From: Flavobacterium alvei
GTDB lineage: Bacteria > Bacteroidota > Bacteroidia > Flavobacteriales > Flavobacteriaceae
Direction of reading: 5' to 3'
NCBI RefSeq assembly: GCF_002920895.1
Contig: NZ_PQVG01000012.1
Coordinates: 286-40,221 of the forward strand
Length of the DNA stretch: 39,936 nucleotides
A model generated the notes under the pieces. That model made no database searches, was not told the DNA's origin, and saw only the letters and a list, made by a program, of their open reading frames with translations. Within the stretch, counting starts at the first letter, position 1; each line of letters starts with the position of its first letter. The translations under genes were made by a program, and so were the position numbers. Shown one piece after another: positions 1 through 8,417 of this stretch.

Positions 1-657
1 ATTGCGCAGGACGACAAGTTCATTGACATAGATGGTGCTAATGGAAATGCAAATGCTGGTAATGTTTTAAACAACAATGGAAACGGAAACGATACCCTAA
101 ACGGTACTAATGTCACTATTGACCAAGTAAATCTTACGGTAACAACGCCTGCAACCTCTATCGGTGGCGCGCCTGTTCCTGCTATCAGTACTGCAACTGG
201 ACAAATTAGTGTTCCGGTTGGAACGCCTGCTGGAACTTACACTATTGTTTACTCGATTTGTGAAAAACTAAATCCAACTAATTGTGATTCTGGAACAGTA
301 ACCATAACAGTAACTGCTCCTGCTCCACCTCCTACGTTAGTAATAATTGCGCAGGACGACAAGTTCATTGACATAGATGGTGCTAATGGAAATGCAAATG
401 CTGGTAATGTTTTAAATAACAACGGAAACGGAAACGATACGCTAAACGGTACTAATGTTACTATTGACCAAGTAAATCTTACTGTAACAACGCCTGCAGC
501 CACTATTGGTGGTGCGCCTGTTCCTGTTATCAGTACTTCAACTGGACAAGTTAGCATACCAGCCGGAACAACTGCTGGAACTTACACCATTGTATATTCT
601 ATTTGTGAAAAACTAAATCCTACTAATTGTGATTCTGCTACTGTAATCATAGAGGTA
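1..657 (+). repeat. two tandem 345-bp adhesin repeat units
   Basis: A unit starting at base 1 is repeated from base 346, giving a period of 345 bp (115 codons), with the second copy traceable to about 657. Bases 1-71 and 346-416 are identical. The next ~90 bases differ mostly at third codon positions, and the later half is more diverged. More copies probably lie upstream of the window. Confidence 0.93.
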
Positions 658-1011
658 GCTACTGTATTAGGTGCTGAATGTCAAGCAATAGTAGTTCATA
701 ATGCCTTTACTCCAAATGGAGATGGCACAAATGAAAAGCTTGTCATTGATGGTGTTGCCCCAAATGATTGTCATCCTTCAGGTGTAGCGGTTGAAATCTA
801 CAACCGTTGGGGAGTATTGGTTTTTGAAACTGATCGTTACAATAACGACACCAATGCCTTCGAAGGATATTCAAAAGGAAGAACAACAATAAGTAAATCA
901 GATGGTTTACCTACTGGAACTTATTTTTATATCTTGAACTACAAATCAGTTGATAGTAATGGAAATGTTCAAGTCAAGAAACAAGACGGGTTTATTTACC
1001 TTTCTAGATAA
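1..1011 (+). CDS. C-terminal part of a repetitive surface adhesin with a T9SS type B (gliding motility-associated) sorting domain, 5' end outside window
   Basis: The reading frame is open from base 1 to the TAA at 1009-1011, so only the last 336 residues are visible. The first ~220 residues are two copies of a ~115-residue Thr/Val/Asn-rich extracellular repeat, each containing GTYTIVYSICEKLNPTNCDS or a close variant. From about residue 230 there is the gliding motility-associated C-terminal domain (CHU_C type): AFTPNGDGTNE, then EIYNRWGVLVFE, then a Gly-Thr-Tyr-Phe-Tyr strand and a final FIYLSR. In this family the C-terminal domain sends the protein through the type IX secretion system for cell-surface display or release. 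It is followed by a PorP/SprF gene and a PorE-like gene, the usual partner arrangement for type B substrates. The ligand cannot be told from this fragment. Confidence 0.9.
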   Translation: MAQDDKFIDIDGANGNANAGNVLNNNGNGNDTLNGTNVTIDQVNLTVTTPATSIGGAPVPAISTATGQISVPVGTPAGTYTIVYSICEKLNPTNCDSGTVTITVTAPAPPPTLVIIAQDDKFIDIDGANGNANAGNVLNNNGNGNDTLNGTNVTIDQVNLTVTTPAATIGGAPVPVISTSTGQVSIPAGTTAGTYTIVYSICEKLNPTNCDSATVIIEVATVLGAECQAIVVHNAFTPNGDGTNEKLVIDGVAPNDCHPSGVAVEIYNRWGVLVFETDRYNNDTNAFEGYSKGRTTISKSDGLPTGTYFYILNYKSVDSNGNVQVKKQDGFIYLSR

Positions 1012-1043
1012 TGTTCCCCCTCAAATTTAACTCAAATCTAACT

Positions 1044-1068
1044 CCTGAGGACTTAAAAAATCCTCAGG
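1044..1068 (+). terminator. hairpin between adhesin gene and porP-like gene, possible weak terminator or attenuator
   Basis: CCTGAGGA (1044-1051) pairs perfectly with TCCTCAGG (1061-1068) across a 9-nt A-rich loop. Only three T follow, so termination may be partial. That would allow reduced read-through from the adhesin gene into the downstream PorP/SprF gene. Confidence 0.5.
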
Positions 1069-1085
1069 TTTAAACAACAAACTAA

Positions 1086-1991
1086 ATGAAGACAAGAATA
1101 CTAATATTCGCTTTGATGTTTACTGGAGTGATAAGTTATGCCCAACAAGACGCACAATTTACTCAGTATATGTACAACACAATCAATATCAATCCTGCAT
1201 ATGCAGGGTCGAGAGGAGCTATGAGTATATTTGCATTGCATCGTACCCAATGGGTTGGTATAGATGGTGCTCCTATAACCAATGCGGTATCAATGAATAC
1301 ACCATTAAATGAAAGTAATTTAGGATTGGGTATCTCGCTTGTGAATGACAGAATTGGGCCTACTACCGAGAATGCCATTTCAGCAGATTTATCTTATTCA
1401 CTGCAAACTTCAGAAACTTGGAAACTCTCTTTTGGTATCAAAGCTACGGCCAATTTATTTGATTTAGATGCTACCAAACTAAACAATGTCGATCCTGATC
1501 CAAGTTTGCAAAATTACAACAAATTTACTCCAAACTTTGGTGCTGGTTTATACTTTCATTCTGACAAGGCTTATGTTGGGTTTTCGATTCCTAATTTTTT
1601 ACAAACCAATCGTTATGATGATAATGAAGTAGCTATTTTCAAGGAAAGAATAAATTATTACCTTATTGCAGGTTATGTTTTTGATCTTAAGGATTACATA
1701 AAATTCAAACCCGCTGTACTCACCAAAATGGTCGAAGGAGCTCCACTACAAGTGGATGCATCTGCCAATTTTATGTTTTATGACAAACTGATGCTTGGAG
1801 TTTCCTACAGATGGAGTGCCGCTTTGAGTGCAATGGTAGGTTTTCAAGTTTCTGACGGATTGTACATTGGATATGGATATGACAATGAAACCACTAATCT
1901 AAAATACTCTAATTCGGGTTCGCACGAAATATTCTTGCGTTATGAATTGTTCAAAAACAACAACAAAATCACCACTCCAAGATTCTTCTAA
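1086..1991 (+). CDS. PorP/SprF family type IX secretion system membrane protein
   Basis: This 301-residue protein has an N-terminal signal peptide (about residues 1-19, ending near SYAQQ). The hallmark start of the PorP/SprF family follows: QDAQFTQYMYNTININPAYAG, then a segment with HRTQWVGIDGAP. The rest is a series of short amphipathic strands rich in Gly, Tyr and Phe, as expected of an outer-membrane beta-barrel, ending in a Phe. In Flavobacterium, SprF-like proteins are needed for secretion or surface attachment of the adhesin encoded next to them. The gene starts 74 bp after the adhesin stop and ends 11 bp before the PorE-like gene, so the three are probably a functional set. Which adhesin it serves is inferred from position only. 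Confidence 0.92.
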   Translation: MKTRILIFALMFTGVISYAQQDAQFTQYMYNTININPAYAGSRGAMSIFALHRTQWVGIDGAPITNAVSMNTPLNESNLGLGISLVNDRIGPTTENAISADLSYSLQTSETWKLSFGIKATANLFDLDATKLNNVDPDPSLQNYNKFTPNFGAGLYFHSDKAYVGFSIPNFLQTNRYDDNEVAIFKERINYYLIAGYVFDLKDYIKFKPAVLTKMVEGAPLQVDASANFMFYDKLMLGVSYRWSAALSAMVGFQVSDGLYIGYGYDNETTNLKYSNSGSHEIFLRYELFKNNNKITTPRFF

Positions 1992-2002
1992 AAACAATTA
2001 TT

Positions 2003-3952
2003 ATGAAAAATTTTATACTCCTTTACATAACAATAATAAGTGTTTTTTCATTTAATAGTTATGGTCAAAAAAACAAAATCACTTCTGCAGATAAGAAATA
2101 CGATAGCTATGCCTATATAAAAGCTGTGAGTACCTACGAAAGAGTAGCCGAGAAAGGATACAAGTCAGAAGATATGTTCCAAAAACTAGGCAATTCTTAC
2201 TACTTTAATGGCGAATTGGATAAAGCCGCCAAATGGTATGAAGAATTATTCAAGATGAATCCAAACCAAGAATCAGAATATTGCTATCGCTATGCCCAAT
2301 CTCTAAAAGCTATTGGACAAACAGAGAAAGCCAATAAAATGTTGGAAACATTTCAGCAAAAAGCAGGCAACGATAGCAGAGGAAAACTATTCGAAAAAAA
2401 CAAAAATTATCTAGACCAAATCAAAGCCAATTCTGGAAGATACAAAATAGAAGATGCCGGAATCAACTCTAAATATTCTGATTACGGAAGTGCTTTTTAT
2501 GGCAACAAACTTGTTTTTAGTTCTGCCAGAGACACTGGGAGTTTAGGACAAAGAAAACATACTTGGACTGATCAACATTTTACCAATCTTTATACATCCG
2601 ATTTGGGCGAAGAATTAACACCTGGAAAAGTAAACAAGTTTTCGAGTAAAATCAATTCTAAATTCAACGAATCGACCCCAGTTTTTACAAAAGATGGTAA
2701 GACAATGTACTTTACCCGAAACAATTATTTGGATGGAAAAAAAGGAAAAGACGGAAAGAGAATTACTTTAATTAAAATTTACAAAGCTAGTTTTGAAAAC
2801 AACAATTGGGACAAAATAACCGAATTGCCTTTCGATAGCGATCAATACAGTGTAGCACATCCAACGCTAAGTCCAGACGAAAAAACATTGTATTTTGCCT
2901 CAGATATGCCTGGAACTCTTGGTCAGTCGGATTTATTCAAAGTCAAAATAAATGAGGACGGCAGCTTTGGTGTACCCCAAAATCTAGGTGCAGCAATCAA
3001 TACCGAAGGAAGAGAAACTTTTCCTCAAATCACAGACGAAAACGAACTCTATTTTGCCTCAGACGGACATCCAGGCTTAGGCGGTTTAGACGTTTTTGTG
3101 ACTAAAATAGGAATTGATGGAACAATTGGAGAAATTCAAAATGTGGGAGATGGTGCCAATTCGCCCAAAGATGATTTTGCTTTTTTAATAGACACCAAAT
3201 CCAGAAGAGGTTTTGTTACCTCCAATAGAGACGGAGGTCAAGGATATGATGATATCTACAAATTTTTAGAAACCAGAAAACTAGTTTGTCTTCAAGAATT
3301 AAATGGAACCGTAACCGATTTGAATACCGCGCAAGCACTTCCTGATACAAAAATGAGTTTGTTTGATAGTGAATTCAAGCTAGTAAATATAGGAGTCTCG
3401 GATGCAGTTGGTAAATACAAATTTGAGGTAGAATGTGGCAAAACCTACTTTGTAAGAGCAGCAAAACCAGACTATGTTGTGAAGGAAAAAATGGTTACAA
3501 TTGCAAAAGAAAACGGAAGAACCCAATTGGACATTGCACTAGAAAAAGAAGTGTGCAAAGTAGCCATTGGAGATGATTTAGGAAAATGTTTCCAAATCAA
3601 GATGATCTATTTCGACTTGGATAAATACAATATTCGAACTGAAGCTGCTTTGGATTTAGAAAAAATATTAGACGTTTTGAATCAAAATCCAACAATGAAA
3701 TTAGACATTCGTTCTCATACCGATTGCCGACAAACAGCTCAATACAATCAAGTTTTATCAGACAAAAGAGCCAAATCGACCATCGCTTGGTTAGTGAAAA
3801 ATGGTGTTGATCCTAAAAGATTGACAGGCAGAGGATATGGTGAATCGCAATTAGTAAACAATTGTGGTTGCGAACCAACCAACAAATCCAACTGTACCGA
3901 AGAACAACACCAAATGAACAGACGTAGCGAATTTATTATTACTGCTCTGTAA
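2003..3952 (+). CDS. PorE-like OmpA-family protein (TPR, PD40 propeller, regulatory domain, OmpA C-terminal domain)
   Basis: This 649-residue secreted protein has a signal peptide (residues 1-21, ending ...NSYGQ). Its domains in order are: TPR-like helices (about 25-125) including YEELFKMNPNQ; WD40-like PD40 beta-propeller repeats (about 155-425) with motifs such as LSPDEKTLYFASD and DGKTMYFTRN; a carboxypeptidase-regulatory/CNA-like fold (about 432-515) starting LNGTVTDLNT; and an OmpA peptidoglycan-binding domain (about 530-648) with IYFDLDKYNIR, YNQVLSDKRAKS and NRRSEF. This is the same order as PorE of Porphyromonas gingivalis, which anchors the type IX apparatus to peptidoglycan. Flavobacteria carry several paralogues beside PorP/SprF genes, so this may serve the neighbouring adhesin rather than the core machine. 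Confidence 0.88.
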   Translation: MKNFILLYITIISVFSFNSYGQKNKITSADKKYDSYAYIKAVSTYERVAEKGYKSEDMFQKLGNSYYFNGELDKAAKWYEELFKMNPNQESEYCYRYAQSLKAIGQTEKANKMLETFQQKAGNDSRGKLFEKNKNYLDQIKANSGRYKIEDAGINSKYSDYGSAFYGNKLVFSSARDTGSLGQRKHTWTDQHFTNLYTSDLGEELTPGKVNKFSSKINSKFNESTPVFTKDGKTMYFTRNNYLDGKKGKDGKRITLIKIYKASFENNNWDKITELPFDSDQYSVAHPTLSPDEKTLYFASDMPGTLGQSDLFKVKINEDGSFGVPQNLGAAINTEGRETFPQITDENELYFASDGHPGLGGLDVFVTKIGIDGTIGEIQNVGDGANSPKDDFAFLIDTKSRRGFVTSNRDGGQGYDDIYKFLETRKLVCLQELNGTVTDLNTAQALPDTKMSLFDSEFKLVNIGVSDAVGKYKFEVECGKTYFVRAAKPDYVVKEKMVTIAKENGRTQLDIALEKEVCKVAIGDDLGKCFQIKMIYFDLDKYNIRTEAALDLEKILDVLNQNPTMKLDIRSHTDCRQTAQYNQVLSDKRAKSTIAWLVKNGVDPKRLTGRGYGESQLVNNCGCEPTNKSNCTEEQHQMNRRSEFIITAL

Positions 3953-3974
3953 AAACATCCAAAAGATATTAATC

Positions 3975-4010
3975 AAAACCCTCGAAAGCGAATGCCTTCG
4001 AGGGTTTTTT
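3975..4010 (+). terminator. rho-independent terminator of the adhesin/PorP/PorE-like gene set
   Basis: CCCTCGAA (3979-3986) pairs with TTCGAGGG (3997-4004) and is followed by six T. It sits 22 bp after the PorE-like stop codon. Confidence 0.85.
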
Positions 4011-4150
4011 GCTATTTTTAGAGTAGTTTTATAAGTTATTTAGAGACCAATTTTCGCTCTATTTCTTTAGATAATCTTGTTGTTTTTCATTCATCATTTT
4101 TGTGACAGTAATGTGCATCCAAATCAAAATTATCAGGTTGACATTAAATC

Positions 4151-4181
4151 AAAAAAAAGCCTTTGAACTCAATCAAAGGCT
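4151..4181 (-). terminator. rho-independent terminator of the narK-like gene
   Basis: AGCCTTTGA (4158-4166) pairs perfectly with TCAAAGGCT (4173-4181) across a 6-nt loop. The A-run at 4151-4158 gives a U-run in minus-strand RNA. It lies 62 bp beyond the transporter stop codon. Confidence 0.8.
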
Positions 4182-4243
4182 TCTTACTTTTTACTAATTT
4201 CTATTTTAATTTTGAAAAATTGATTCGAATTTAAAAGTCAAAT

Positions 4244-5596
4244 CTATGCCAACACTACTTGAGGTTTCTTTACATCTTTTACTGCTAATTTCACAGCTAA
4301 AACAACAACTCCAGTTATTAGAATGATAATTCCTAATATAAAAAAAGCATTGGTATAATCTATTAAATCTTTGGTTTGAGACACTCCAGCTTCATCTATA
4401 ACATCTTTAGTCATTTTAACGGCTTTGGCCTTGAACAAGAAGGCAATTAACATTGCTCCAATATTTCCTCCTGCACCAACAATACCTGCAACACTTCCTA
4501 CTGCTTTTGGATTGATAAACGGCACAAGACTATAAGTTGCTCCATTGGCCATTTTCAAACTCATTCCAAACAAAAACATTAAGAATATGGCAACCCCCAA
4601 TTCGTTTGTCATACCAAAGAAAATTACGCCCACACCTTCTACAATCAACAGTAAAGCAAGTAATAAATTTTTACCTGAAAATCCATATTTTTTTCCTACT
4701 TTGTCTGCAACTATCCCTCCTAAAGGTCTTGCAAAAATGTTAATCATTCCAAAAATACCTGCACAAATTCCAGCTATCTTTAAGCTTGCACCAAAAGTAT
4801 CTGTAAAATAAATAGGTGCAAAATTATCAATTGTAATCTCAACGCCAAAACAAGCTGCATAAGCTACAGTCAAAACCCAAGTACGATAATCTCTAACAGC
4901 TAACATAAATGTATTTTCTTTATTCTGATTAGAAATTCCAAGTTCTTTATAATTACCATTTGGCAAATCTTTGGTAAACTTTAAATACAAAAAAGCAAAA
5001 ACCAACAATAGTATTCCTGGAACAATCATAGCATACCTCCAGCTATCTTCTCTGGTACAAACACCTAATCCTACAAATCCTGCTGCGATAAGAGGCATTG
5101 TAATATTAGCCAATCCTGCTCCTGCATTTCCGAAACCACCAGCAGTCGCATTGGCAGTTCCCTTTACAACTGGGGCAAACATTACTGAGGTATGAAACTG
5201 TGTTACTACAAAAGAAGCTCCAATAACACCAATCGCTAATCTAAAAAATAAAAAACTTTCATAGGATTGTGAAGTACCAATCAATAAAACAGGGATAGAA
5301 CAAATGACCAACAACCAAGTATAAACCAATCTTGGTCCAAATTTATCCACTAATCGTCCTATTAATAGTCTGGCAATGATTGTGGCAGATACAGAGGCAA
5401 TTTGAATATTACCCAATTGATCTTTAGTTAAATGCAGCTGTTCTTTAGCTAATGGCATAAGTGATGCCATACCAAACCAGGCAAAAAAGCAAAAGAAAAA
5501 GGTTAGCCAAGTAATGTGAAAAGTACGCATTTGAACGCCTTTGCCACTAAAAATGTTTAAACGTGTAAGCGGTTGATTTGTTGAAATTGAACTCAT
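4244..5596 (-). CDS. narK: NarK/NasA-type nitrate/nitrite MFS transporter
   Basis: This 450-residue major facilitator has about 12 hydrophobic segments. It carries two Gly-rich signatures of the nitrate/nitrite porter family: GGFGNAGAG at about residues 153-161 and a second, VGAGGNIGA, in the C-terminal half. The loop after helix 2 has GRLVDKFGPR, the MFS loop 2-3 motif. Family members take up nitrate, take up nitrite, or exchange the two. It is the last gene of the minus-strand nitrite cluster, 208 bp after the response regulator, and has its own candidate promoter and operator sites. Since the cluster encodes NirBD but no nitrate reductase, the substrate (nitrate, nitrite or both) cannot be settled from sequence. 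The symbol is used in the broad family sense. Confidence 0.87.
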   Translation of the reverse strand: MSSISTNQPLTRLNIFSGKGVQMRTFHITWLTFFFCFFAWFGMASLMPLAKEQLHLTKDQLGNIQIASVSATIIARLLIGRLVDKFGPRLVYTWLLVICSIPVLLIGTSQSYESFLFFRLAIGVIGASFVVTQFHTSVMFAPVVKGTANATAGGFGNAGAGLANITMPLIAAGFVGLGVCTREDSWRYAMIVPGILLLVFAFLYLKFTKDLPNGNYKELGISNQNKENTFMLAVRDYRTWVLTVAYAACFGVEITIDNFAPIYFTDTFGASLKIAGICAGIFGMINIFARPLGGIVADKVGKKYGFSGKNLLLALLLIVEGVGVIFFGMTNELGVAIFLMFLFGMSLKMANGATYSLVPFINPKAVGSVAGIVGAGGNIGAMLIAFLFKAKAVKMTKDVIDEAGVSQTKDLIDYTNAFFILGIIILITGVVVLAVKLAVKDVKKPQVVLA

Positions 5597-5651
5597 TTTT
5601 TTTAAAAATTTATTGTTTTATACTGTTTTCTAACTAAGTATCAATACTAAA

Positions 5652-5684
5652 TTAAGTATTTTACTTATTTACAGGACAAAAATA
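5652..5684 (-). promoter_or_regulatory. candidate narK promoter and operator
   Basis: On the minus strand TATTTTTG (complement of 5677-5684) matches the Bacteroidota -7 consensus TAnnTTTG about 80 bp before the narK start. Just downstream of it lies an inverted repeat TAAGTA-TTT-TACTTA (5653-5667) that contains TTAAGTAT, the same word found in the nirB promoter. No clear -33 element is visible. The promoter call rests on one motif; the inverted repeat is certain as sequence. Confidence 0.45.
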
Positions 5685-5701
5685 AATCTTTAAGCTGGAT
5701 A

Positions 5702-5725
5702 AAAACCTGCAAAAACGCAGGTTTT
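5702..5725 (-). terminator. hairpin between response regulator and narK, probable terminator
   Basis: AAAACCTGC (5702-5710) pairs with GCAGGTTTT (5717-5725) across a 6-nt loop, with five U at the end in the minus direction. It separates the response regulator from narK, consistent with narK having its own promoter. Confidence 0.6.
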
Positions 5726-5734
5726 AAAAAATAA

Positions 5735-5766
5735 TTAAGTATTTATACTTAAAAAATACTTACGTA
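5735..5766. promoter_or_regulatory. inverted-repeat operator-like site upstream of narK
   Basis: TTAAGTAT-TT-ATACTTAA is a perfect 18-bp inverted repeat at 5735-5752. It is followed by ATACTTAC (5756-5763) overlapping TACGTA (5761-5766). The same words recur before nirB and before the response regulator. Its position, 140-170 bp upstream of narK and beyond the hairpin, is far for a simple activator site. Confidence 0.5.
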
Positions 5767-5804
5767 TGTAGTTATAAATCATAAAATCTTTAATTATTAA
5801 AGAA

Positions 5805-6464
5805 CTAAAGCAGAGAAAACTCATTGGCTTTATTCGAAAGTTCAATAAGGTTTTTGACTTTCAATTTTTTCATTAAATTAAAACGGTGTACTTCGGCAGT
5901 ACGTTTACTTATATCTAAAGCTTCTGCAATTTCCTTATTGCCTTTGCCTGATAACAAGAGTGTAAGTATTTCTTTCTCTCTTTTGGTAATCATCATTTCT
6001 TCATTGCTGAGTTGTTTTGTCTCAGAAAAAGTGGTTGGATGTGTCAATTGACCAATCAATATTGATGAAATATCTCCACTAAAATATTTCCCCCCTTCAG
6101 AAACTGTATTCAAAGCTTTTAAGAATTCGTCTTTACTTGATCCTTTCAATAAATATCCATCAGCACCTGCTTTGATCGATTTCAATACATATTCTTCGGA
6201 TTCGTGCATAGAGAGCATCACTATTTTGACAAAATTGCTTTGACTTCTTAGTTTTTCGACCACTTCTATTCCAGTCATATTGGGCATTCGAATATCAAGA
6301 ATTAACAAATCTGGTTGATTAATTTCTACTAATTTTAGTGCTTCTAAACCATCTGTAGCTTCACCAACAACTTCAATATGGGGTTCGTTTTCTAATAATG
6401 ATTTTATTCCGTCTCTGACAAAAACATGATCATCTGCAAGAACAACTCGAATGGGATTACTCAT
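5805..6464 (-). CDS. NarL/FixJ (LuxR-type) response regulator of the nitrite cluster
   Basis: This 219-residue protein has a receiver domain (1-120) with acidic pair D11-D12, phospho-acceptor D57 in LLILDIRMP, S85 and K107. A C-terminal LuxR/NarL helix-turn-helix (about 155-215) includes TKREKEILTLLLSGKGNKEI and SKRTAEVHRFNLMKKL. It should be phosphorylated by the sensor kinase encoded just upstream (138-bp gap) and then bind DNA. The nearest well-studied analogues are NarL and NreC. Its own upstream gap contains TACGTA and TACTTAA sites shared with the nirB and narK promoters, which suggests autoregulation and control of both. The regulon assignment is inferred from position and shared sites. 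Confidence 0.9.
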   Translation of the reverse strand: MSNPIRVVLADDHVFVRDGIKSLLENEPHIEVVGEATDGLEALKLVEINQPDLLILDIRMPNMTGIEVVEKLRSQSNFVKIVMLSMHESEEYVLKSIKAGADGYLLKGSSKDEFLKALNTVSEGGKYFSGDISSILIGQLTHPTTFSETKQLSNEEMMITKREKEILTLLLSGKGNKEIAEALDISKRTAEVHRFNLMKKLKVKNLIELSNKANEFSLL

Positions 6465-6468
6465 TTTC

Positions 6469-6530
6469 TACTTAATTTGGGATTTTAATTTTACGTATAT
6501 AAACCTAAAAAGTGATGCTAATATACGTAT
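6469..6530 (-). promoter_or_regulatory. candidate operator sites upstream of the response regulator gene
   Basis: The 138-bp gap has TACGTA at 6492-6497 and again at 6524-6529 (inside the palindrome ATACGTAT, 6523-6530). Their centres are 32 bp apart, about three helical turns. TACTTAA lies at 6469-6475 near the start codon. A near-match to a -7 box (TAGGTTTA, complement of 6500-6507) sits between the two TACGTA sites. This suggests a separate, possibly autoregulated promoter. Confidence 0.42.
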
Positions 6531-6551
6531 TTATTTCAATAAATAAAAAAT

Positions 6552-6587
6552 AGATTGCAGATTTGAGATTTCAGACCGCAGATTGCA
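6552..6587. repeat. short AGATTGCA direct repeat
   Basis: AGATTGCA occurs at 6552-6559 and 6580-6587 inside a purine-rich stretch that also has AGATTTGAGATTTCAGA. It lies between the kinase stop and the response regulator promoter. It resembles short intergenic repeat debris; I attach no function to it. Confidence 0.5.
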
Positions 6588-6602
6588 ACAAACCAAAAAC
6601 TG

Positions 6603-8405
6603 TTAAATAGGAATATTAAAAGTAATTCGAGTGCCTTCTCCAGGAATCGAATTAAAAAACACACGACCATTGATGTATTGAATTCTTTCTTTCATAAAAA
6701 GTAATCCCATTCCCGATTCGCTGTTTCTCTTTTTCTCTACAGATGCAATATCAAAACCTTTTCCGTTATCATCAATTATGACACTCAAAAGCGTGGGACT
6801 ATGCGAAAGTTGGACAATGATATGAGAAGAATCGGCATATTTCAAAGCGTTATTAATAGCTTCTTGTGTCAATCGATAGATGTTTATTTCGACTAACGAA
6901 TCCAATCGTTTATCAAAATCAGTCTTATTATAGAATAAAATTTCTTTTCCAGTAAGTTTTGATAATTCCTGCGTTAGTTTAGTCAACGAGGAAACAATTC
7001 CGTGGTCACTCAATTCGGGCGGCATTAGATTGAAAGTAGCCGTACGAACTCCTTTGATGATATCTAACGACAGTTTTTTAAGGTATTCTATTTTTTGAGC
7101 CGACTTTTCCTTCTCATCAAGATTTATACTTTCGAGACTAAATTTAAGTCCAGTAAGCATTTGTCCTATTCCATCGTGAATTTCTTTGGCTATTCTATTT
7201 TGTTCATTTTCTTGGTTTTCGACAATCTTGCTCGAAATTACTTTTTGTTGATTGATTTTATCGTTAATATTTTCAGTATTCAATCGTTCTACCTCATATT
7301 CTGCAATTTTTCTTTCGGTAATATCAAAACAAATTACTAGCAATTCTGACTCGTCTTTTTTGATTGTTACAGGCACCATCGATAGGTCTAACCAAATAGT
7401 TTGCTCGTTTCGGGTAGTGATGCTAATTTCTCCTTGCCAGCCAGTTCGTTGTTTTTCGAGTAAAATTTGATTTAGTAAGTTTTGCTCTTTTTCTATTGGA
7501 GTTAAGGCTTCGGCAAAAGTTTTATCGGAAAGAAAAGGATTGTATTGCAGTAATTTAGAAAATTTTTCTCCAATATGAATGATAGAACCATTTGGAGCAA
7601 CTCTGCAATACAACAAGGTGTTTTCCATGGCATAATTGAGAGATTTCAATTCCTTAACCGAGTTTTCTTTGGCTTCGCTAATAATTTCGGTATCTCGAGC
7701 TAATTTGAGTGCTTTTTTCTCGGAGAACAAAAGTTTCGAAATGAGTGCTTCTACTTTTTCATTGGTAGGTCTGAAAATAAAAATAAATTCCAACAACAAA
7801 ACCAATATTGTAAACAGTAAAATTCCATATTCGGTTTTGCTTTGCAACCTTACTTTTTCAAGAGCTTCCTTGTCGTACTGCCCTACAATTTCATTCATTT
7901 TTTCAAGAAAAACAGCCCCATTATCCAGAATGGTTTGCACCAAAACTTGATTTTCTTTTTCGTTAATCCCCAGTTTTTTATTTTCTAAAAATACCGTAGC
8001 CGCATTCAGAATTGTATTAAAATTAGGTTTGATGGCAACGAATAAATCCGAAAGTGCTGCGCTTTTTTCTTTAGGAAAACCAAGACTGTCATTTCCTTTT
8101 TCTAAGGCTTCTTGGTTAAATTTCCAAAGATCCATTATTTCGTGAATGCGCGCTATTTGTTCCTTGCTTTTCTCTTTTTGGGTTATGAAGTTCAAAATCA
8201 GAATTTCTTTGGTCAACTTCTGGCTCAACATCCTTTGCTTTCCCGAAATATTTATGATTTTAGAATCGCTCAACTGACTGTTTAAATTGTGCTGAATTAA
8301 CAATTGACTCAACAAAACTGTAACCGCAATAGTCAACAAGGCGAAAATATACAATCGTCTTAGACTTTTGAAAGATATAACAGCAGAAAGGGCGTTGTTT
8401 TTCAT
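6603..8405 (-). CDS. NarX/NreB-like membrane sensor histidine kinase with PilJ/NIT-type sensor domain
   Basis: This 600-residue kinase has a transmembrane helix at about 18-36 and a second at about 193-211, with a helical periplasmic domain between them. Right after the first helix is IINISGKQRMLSQKL (50-64), matching the PilJ/NarX N-terminal type whose P-box, with its conserved Arg (R58 here), binds nitrate/nitrite in NarX and NarQ. A PAS domain follows (about 260-370, ending DITERK), then the HisKA_3 phospho-acceptor H410 in NRIAKEIHDGIGQ. The ATPase domain has N-box QEAINNALKYA (514-524), DDNGKGFD (545-552) and GMGLLFMKERI (565-575). It lies 12 bp after the DUF4202 gene and upstream of the response regulator, so it probably co-transcribes with nirBD. 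Nitrate/nitrite as ligand is inferred from the P-box and the neighbours. Confidence 0.88.
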   Translation of the reverse strand: MKNNALSAVISFKSLRRLYIFALLTIAVTVLLSQLLIQHNLNSQLSDSKIINISGKQRMLSQKLTKEILILNFITQKEKSKEQIARIHEIMDLWKFNQEALEKGNDSLGFPKEKSAALSDLFVAIKPNFNTILNAATVFLENKKLGINEKENQVLVQTILDNGAVFLEKMNEIVGQYDKEALEKVRLQSKTEYGILLFTILVLLLEFIFIFRPTNEKVEALISKLLFSEKKALKLARDTEIISEAKENSVKELKSLNYAMENTLLYCRVAPNGSIIHIGEKFSKLLQYNPFLSDKTFAEALTPIEKEQNLLNQILLEKQRTGWQGEISITTRNEQTIWLDLSMVPVTIKKDESELLVICFDITERKIAEYEVERLNTENINDKINQQKVISSKIVENQENEQNRIAKEIHDGIGQMLTGLKFSLESINLDEKEKSAQKIEYLKKLSLDIIKGVRTATFNLMPPELSDHGIVSSLTKLTQELSKLTGKEILFYNKTDFDKRLDSLVEINIYRLTQEAINNALKYADSSHIIVQLSHSPTLLSVIIDDNGKGFDIASVEKKRNSESGMGLLFMKERIQYINGRVFFNSIPGEGTRITFNIPI

Positions 8406-8417
8406 AATGAAAATGGG

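Noticed and set aside
4040..4150. Minus-strand peptide-like stretch (MMNEKQQDYLKK) between the PorE-like gene and narK
   Set aside because: Only about 20 codons are open, with stops in front and no start context; it may be debris of an old gene but cannot be supported.
6552..6587. AGATTGCA repeats as a possible CRISPR-like or regulator array
   Set aside because: Only two copies, no uniform spacers, and the same kind of short repeat is common between genes in this group.
7636..7950. Plus-strand open frame opposite the sensor kinase gene
   Set aside because: It runs antisense to a well-conserved kinase and resembles no protein family.
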